A DNA stretch of 64,000 nt from Portulaca oleracea (taxonomy: Eukaryota; Streptophyta; Magnoliopsida; Caryophyllales; Portulacaceae). The notes under the pieces are model-generated. The model was not told where the DNA came from. It saw only the letters and a program-made list of their open reading frames with translations, and did not search any database. Where the stretch lies: positions 10,729,254-10,793,253 of the forward strand of contig CM055892.1 of NCBI GenBank assembly GCA_029582165.1. The letters are read 5' to 3'. The position numbers and the translations under genes were made by a program. Positions 59,580 through 64,000 of the stretch are shown piece by piece. Every line of letters begins with the position of its first letter. Positions within the stretch are counted from its first letter, which is position 1.

Positions 59580-60214
59580 TAGAGCTGGGTAATAGGTCGT
59601 GCCGTGTCATTTTCGTGTTCGTGTTGGAGTTAAACGGGTTGAAGAACCCCAAACCTGAAACCTACCCCTTTAATAAACGGGTTGAAATTCTTTGACCTGG
59701 ACCGTTTATCAAATAAACGTGTCGACCTTAATCTAACCCATTTAATTAAATGAGTTATACAGGTCAGCTTCGATTGATCTATTTACCGCTTAACAAACAT
59801 ATATTATATAATAATCATAAACTTAGGAAGACAAAAATGCAAAGGTTTCGATCATTTATTTATTATCTACCAACTCATTTCTTTAGGGTTTCTGTAATAT
59901 TTATCATAACCCAAGTTAAAGTTTTGCTAAACAATACATAATAAGCCCAAGCAAAAGTAAAAAACATTATCTTACTCAAACGGGTTAAATGTATCATTTT
60001 TCATGTCGATTTTAGCACTAACCTAATTATTAAACGGGTTTAATGTGTCATTTTTCGTGTCGATATTCTCGACCCAAACCTAACCCAATTATTTAAACGG
60101 GTTTACCGTGTTAACCCATTTAACTAAACGGGTTGAAAATCTATATCCAAACTCATTTAACTTCGTGTCGGTTTCGAGTCGGTAACCGTGTCGGGTCAGA
60201 TTTTCCCAGCTCTA
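59580..60214. mobile_element. hAT MITE, 635 bp, nested in the MULE right arm
   Basis: The ends read TAGAGCTGGGTAAT and, reversed, TAGAGCTGGGAAAAT. The perfect 8 bp duplication AGTTCAAC flanks it (59572-59579 and 60215-60222). The inside has many AACGGGTT and TTCGTGTCG repeats. Its ends resemble the MITE at 3191-3479. Confidence 0.93.
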
Positions 60215-60357
60215 AGTTCAACATAACTCGGTGGCGTACTGTCCAGAGCAACATGGGTTAAATTTCGTATTATTTATCACCAAATCGAAAGTTCATATTA
60301 TTTAGTCTTATATGACCAAAAGTTCATATTATCAGAATCCAATTTCCCTATTTTTAA

Positions 60358-60759
60358 ATACTAAATTACAAACTTATCTTTTTTAATTACTTTTACTAAT
60401 CTTAAACCCATGCAATGCACAAAATATATAAAAAAAATTATTATTTTATCAAAAGAACTAAACTTAAATTTTTAACATAGACACGAACTAGAAAGACTAT
60501 TAACGTAAAAGATATTATCACATGCATGGTGGATGATAAAATAAATATTTACAAAAAAATAAAAGAAAATAATCAACTATAAATAAATAAATAAACACAA
60601 ATATTATCCTATGAAAGATAAAATAATTTGTTGCCCAAATATGATATGAAATAAATTTAAAGTAGAATATCCTTTGTTTAAGAGAAGATGAAATTGATAA
60701 ATTTAAAACTTAGAGGGCGGTAGAATTGTTTACTAAGATAATCTAGATTACTAAAATTA
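60358..60759. other. AT-rich intergenic DNA
   Basis: Nothing recognisable; A/T runs and short AATAAATA repeats. Confidence 0.4.
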
Positions 60760-61405
60760 ACTACTCCATTCGTTCCTTAATGATCTTATCCCCTCCCGGA
60801 TTCTCTTAAGAGAGGAAATTGAGTTTCCCATCCCGCTCGATGAACATTGGGTCAAATCGTGTGTGAATGACATCCAATTATTCACAAAGTACACTAGGGC
60901 TTCAATGTCGGGCCACCCTTGGTCTCCATGGGCTCCCGGGCTACCCCCAAGACTGTTTAAAGGGAAAGAACGGGTTGACAACGTCAATAATAACTCTCTG
61001 GTTCTAGTTCAGGCTCGAGCCCACTTTTTTCGCTCCGAGGCTCGGGTCACCTCGGAAAGGTTTGAAGAAGGCAAGGTGCATCAAGTGCTTAAGGGCAGAA
61101 AAAACTTATGTTTTTAGGAGAAGGCAAGGGCCAACATCGGTTATGCCTCTCAGGCCATGGACCGTGTTGGCTTCCAAAGAGTTGATCTGAATAATTCTGG
61201 CTCAACACGGACCATGTATCACCATGGGCCGCGCTAGCTCGCCACAAGTTTTGTCTTCCACAGTTCAATTTGTGCCGAAACCCAGGCAATCGGAAAAAGC
61301 AACTCGAGGGTCAATACGGATCGTGTTGCAATGCCATGGTCTGTGATGAACCTCGTTTTCATATCTGCGTGTTTTTTCGAGCTTCTTTAATTTTGTTTTC
61401 CCCCC
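60760..61405 (+). other. retrotransposon-like debris with palindromic CACGG motifs
   Basis: The frame 60863-61117 (84 codons, GHPWSPWAPGLPPRLFKG) is unidentified. From 61150 to 61350, CATGGACCGTGTTGG, CAACACGGACCATG and ATACGGATCGTGTTGC repeat in both orientations, resembling the U3 palindrome clusters of the LTRs elsewhere in the window. No LTR ends found. Confidence 0.4.
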
Positions 61406-61410
61406 ACCTT

Positions 61411-61447
61411 CATATGTATATATGTATGTGTGTGTGTGTGTGTACAC

Positions 61448-61534
<87 letters not shown>
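61411..61534. repeat. compound microsatellite GT-CA-TA
   Basis: TATG, (TG)n, (CA)n and (TA)n in succession; the GT and CA halves can fold on each other. Confidence 0.95.
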
Positions 61535-61537
<3 letters not shown>

Positions 61538-61861
61538 AATAGATAGGGTGAGAAGAGAGATTGGGTGAGAATGTGAGAATGACATTTACCAACCATTAGA
61601 TTAGAGATCAATGGTCCATATTAAATAAGCACTTCTCCTTTTTTTTATTGCACATCACGTGACTTAAAGTGAGAAAAAAATGGAAAACTTGATGCTCATT
61701 AATGAAACCTTGGGAAATGCTACGCGTGGGATGTGAGGGCAGCTCATTTGAGTTTTGGAGTTGGAGTTTCTATGCTCTTATTGTTAAACTGAGAAGTGAA
61801 TCACAAATGGAAGACAAAGAGTTGGAGACGAAGAAAGGAGTTAGGGTTCTGCATTCTGAGA

Positions 61862-63066
61862 AAGATTAGGGTTTCGGACGGTGAGAAGTGGGCAAATCAG
61901 TTGGGCTGTCGAGAATTCTGCGGCGACGACCATGGATGCCGACGGAAAGGTTGTTGATGAGATAACCCTTGAATTCTGTGGTGACGACCATGGACTATCG
62001 AGAATTTCAAGTAAAAGTTGGTTCATTTATGGTTTAACCCTTGAAGGTTCGAACAAATTCAACCCCTTACCTGTTAATTGGGACCTTTTGATAAGTATCA
62101 ACTGTGTATCTTCATTAGGGCATGATGAATTTTATTGGTGTGTTGTTGATTGAACATAAATGGGATGGTAAATTGATGGTGTCTAGTGTATGCTTGATTG
62201 TGGTGTGTAATTTGTTGAAAGATGCCATTTTTATCAGCGGTTTGGTACGTGTTACCTGTGAGGTTGATTTCCATGATAGACATACATAATGTCATTGGTA
62301 TGCGCACGTGATGACCATCTGTTTGTTATCTTACGACTATTTGGAACATAACGTCCTGTTTGAACGATCTAGGATGAGTTTTGGTTGATGTATTGTGTAT
62401 ATGCATTTAATGACCCAGTTTGGTTGGTGTGACGCGCATCGTATGTGAACGTGATGTCCTCTTACAAACTGTGTTGGACATGAACATTGGTTTAATTAAT
62501 GATGTGCATATTGGATATACGTAATGTACATGTTGATTATACAGTTTGAAACGTGATGTACTATATAAACAGTTTGTGATGGGATTTTGGTTGATGTACT
62601 TTGTATGTGAACTTAATGACCAAGATTGGTTAATGTGATGCGCATCGCATGTGAAGGTGATGTCATGTATAAAAATATATATGATGAGCATGTTCTATGT
62701 TGACATGTACATTGGTTTATCTGGTGATGTGTATTTCGGATGTATGTAATATATATTTCAAATTGTTATGCAAGCATTATTGTGATGCTCATCGTGTGGA
62801 TATGTTTAGATGGAGTAGTATAATGTAACGTCTATTCGGGTAGACCATAATGATCATTTTCTTATACATTGATGTCCATTTTGAGATACACTAAAATACA
62901 TTATGTTTATATATGTTGGTGTGAAAATCAAGGGGTGAGATTCAAATGAAGATGTCGCGGAACCAAAATTGCCATTCCCAACCCCACAGGTGGCCCAAAA
63001 GTCTCCGCCAGTGAGGAGGGTTGTTAGTGACACTGCAGATAGGGTGGTCCCCGACGTGTCCTGTAA
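61862..63066 (+). other. possible exons of an unidentified gene or transposon
   Basis: An open stretch 61881-62153 contains MDADGKVVDEITLEFCGDDH. A second, 62953-63066, reads NEDVAEPKLPFPTPQVAQKS then RRVVSDTADRVVPDV before a stop. Both look more protein-like than their surroundings, but I recognise no domain. Any gene would have to span the tandem repeats between them. Low confidence. Confidence 0.25.
62382..62765. repeat. two degenerate ~205 bp tandem units
   Basis: TTTTGGTTGATGTA, then TTAATGACC(A/C)A, then GTGATGCGCATCG(T/C)ATGTGAA and ACATTGGTTTA occur in the same order twice, about 205 bp apart. Confidence 0.7.
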
Positions 63067-63123
63067 TTTGTAAGTATAGCCTCACTATTAGACGGTTGTG
63101 TAAGTATAACCTCCCGTAATATG

Positions 63124-63790
63124 AACATCACATTTAACTGATATAAGCATGTGCACTAGTCATGTGAACACATTCAAAAAATTGATGTGCTGACTGATTA
63201 TGTAGATACTTATGTTCGTTACTGAGTTGATCCAAATAATTTTGAATTTTACATGAGTTTTTCTGCACTAGTCATGTGAACATCATGTTTCACTGATATG
63301 AATTTTGTGCACCAGTCATCTGAACATCACGTTTAACTGATATGAGCATGTGCACTGGTCACGTGAACATATTCAAAAAATTGATGTGCTGATTGAATAT
63401 GTAGATTCTTATGTTCGTTACTGAGTGGTTCCAATTAAGTTTGAATTTGACATGAGCTTTTCTGCACTAGTCATGTGAACATCATGTTTCACTTATATGA
63501 GCTTTACGCACCAGTCATCTGAACATTGCAATTTATTAAGTGCTCCCGGAGCACGTGCTCCAGATTCTACGATTGTTCACCCATATGTATGGTGTTGTTC
63601 ACTCTGATTATTATAATTGTTCACTCTAATTCATATGATTGTTCACTCGTAAATATCTGGAGGACATGCTCCGAGTGCATCTAATATGTATTGTCTGAAC
63701 ATCACGTTTAACTGTTATAGGCGTGTGCACTAGTTATGTGAACACATTTTTATCCGTATTGATCTACTTACATTAGTTGATCATCACGGG
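63124..63790. repeat. ~199 bp tandem repeats with GTGAACATCA motifs
   Basis: Units begin AACATCAC(A/G)TTTAACTGATAT at 63124 and 63323 (period 199). A third starts at about 63698 after a MITE insertion. Each unit holds two or three GCACTAGTCATGTGAACAT submotifs. Confidence 0.8.
63527..63693. mobile_element. small MULE-like MITE, 167 bp, inserted in the tandem repeats
   Basis: The 9 bp TCTGAACAT flanks it (63518-63526 and 63694-63702), and the tandem unit continues after it. Inverted arms: GTGCTCCCGGAGCACGTGCTC pairs with a GAGGACATGCTCCGAGTGCAT-like right arm. The core has four ATTGTTCACTC units. Confidence 0.75.
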
Positions 63791-64000
63791 TGTGTGGAAT
63801 GAGCTTCCTGAACCAAACATATGAACATATATTTATTTGTATTTGTTCGTGCCCTAGTCACTTGATTATCTATATATTTATGTTTGTTATTGAGTTGATC
63901 CAATTAAGTTTGAATTGATACGATCTTTATGCACTAGTCACGTGAACATCACGATGTAAGTTAATTTTGAAATAATGTTGTCAAGTTTGATTCATGCGTA
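63791..64000. other. continuation of the repeat region to the window edge
   Basis: Same vocabulary (GCACTAGTCACGTGAACATCACG at about 63920-63950), so the array probably continues beyond the window. Confidence 0.5.

Larger units (their letters stand above)
57984..60348. mobile_element. long-TIR Mutator-like element, 2365 bp, with nested hAT MITE
   Basis: The ends begin GGGAAATT and share TAATA(C/T)GAACTTTTGGTCAT and TTTCGATTTGGTGATAAATA over about 100 bp. The perfect 9 bp duplication TATTTTTAA flanks it (57975-57983 and 60349-60357). The interior has a 195-codon frame (58087-58674) rich in Ser, Phe and Leu. It matches no domain I know and may be captured host sequence. Microsatellites (GTAT)n and (GA)n lie inside. 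No transposase. Confidence 0.92.

Noticed and set aside
61270..61611. Several 60-106 codon frames with Cys-Val or Thr-His repeats
   Set aside because: Translations of the GT/CA/TA microsatellite.
1..64000. tRNA, rRNA or other structured RNA genes
   Set aside because: I looked for tRNA-like cloverleaf signatures and rRNA segments by eye and found none; only tRNA-complementary primer sites of retroelements occur. A tRNAscan/Infernal run would settle it.

Overview
This 64 kb window is plant nuclear DNA, almost certainly from a eudicot. The evidence is an intron-rich plastid-type phosphofructokinase 3' end, a P-class pentatricopeptide repeat gene that I recognise as the Arabidopsis At1g06710 ortholog, and a two-exon Ole e 1/extensin-like gene, all set in AT-rich DNA packed with nested transposons of typical plant families. 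I cannot name the species. Only three host genes are supported: the last three exons of a PFK gene (1616-2237), the PPR gene (28112-31761) and the Ole e 1-like gene (55031-56977). Everything else with coding character belongs to mobile elements.

Layout. 1-1.03 kb: antisense LINE reverse transcriptase fragment, probably inside an intron of the PFK gene. 2.5-18.2 kb: a nest in which an outer terminal-inverted-repeat (TIR) element contains a fold-back MITE-like element. That contains a 289 bp hAT MITE and a 13.2 kb Ty3/gypsy chromovirus (4026-17270, minus strand, TSD ATTAT, LTRs of 3.9 and 3.6 kb) whose coding region is dead. 18.2-22.1 kb: 5' part of another gypsy element (gag, primer site, LTR; minus strand) split by a 1.2 kb LTR-like insert bounded by 39 bp direct repeats. 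22.1-23.55 kb: long-TIR Mutator-like element (MULE). 24.4-25.1 kb: TGCAT-rich 348 bp tandem duplication. 25.5-27.8 kb: LINE with a 5' inversion. 28.1-31.8 kb: PPR gene. 33.2-35.7 kb: antisense LINE relic. 38.87-48.51 kb: a 9.6 kb two-gene MULE with 10 bp target duplication. It carries a broken MuDR-type transposase (frameshifts, a stop, an internal duplication and an inserted gypsy element) and an intact convergent GRF zinc-finger gene. 50.3-51.5 kb: hAT element. 52.7-53.2 kb: fold-back MITE. 54.2-54.4 kb: Stowaway MITE. 55.0-57.0 kb: Ole e 1-like gene. 57.3-60.35 kb: fold-back MITE, then a MULE with a nested hAT MITE. 60.8-64 kb: LTR-like debris, microsatellites and degenerate ~200 bp tandem repeats with a further small MITE.

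Element ends and target duplications were read directly from the sequence: 5 bp for gypsy, 8 bp for three hAT elements, 9 bp for three MULE-like elements and 10 bp for the large MULE. The nesting order is therefore well supported. The most interesting items are the MULE carrying a GRF zinc-finger gene in a MuDR-like convergent arrangement, the coding-dead but young-looking chromovirus, recurring arrays of short palindromes in several unrelated LTRs, a conserved but unusual last exon of the PPR gene, and the TGCAT tandem array.
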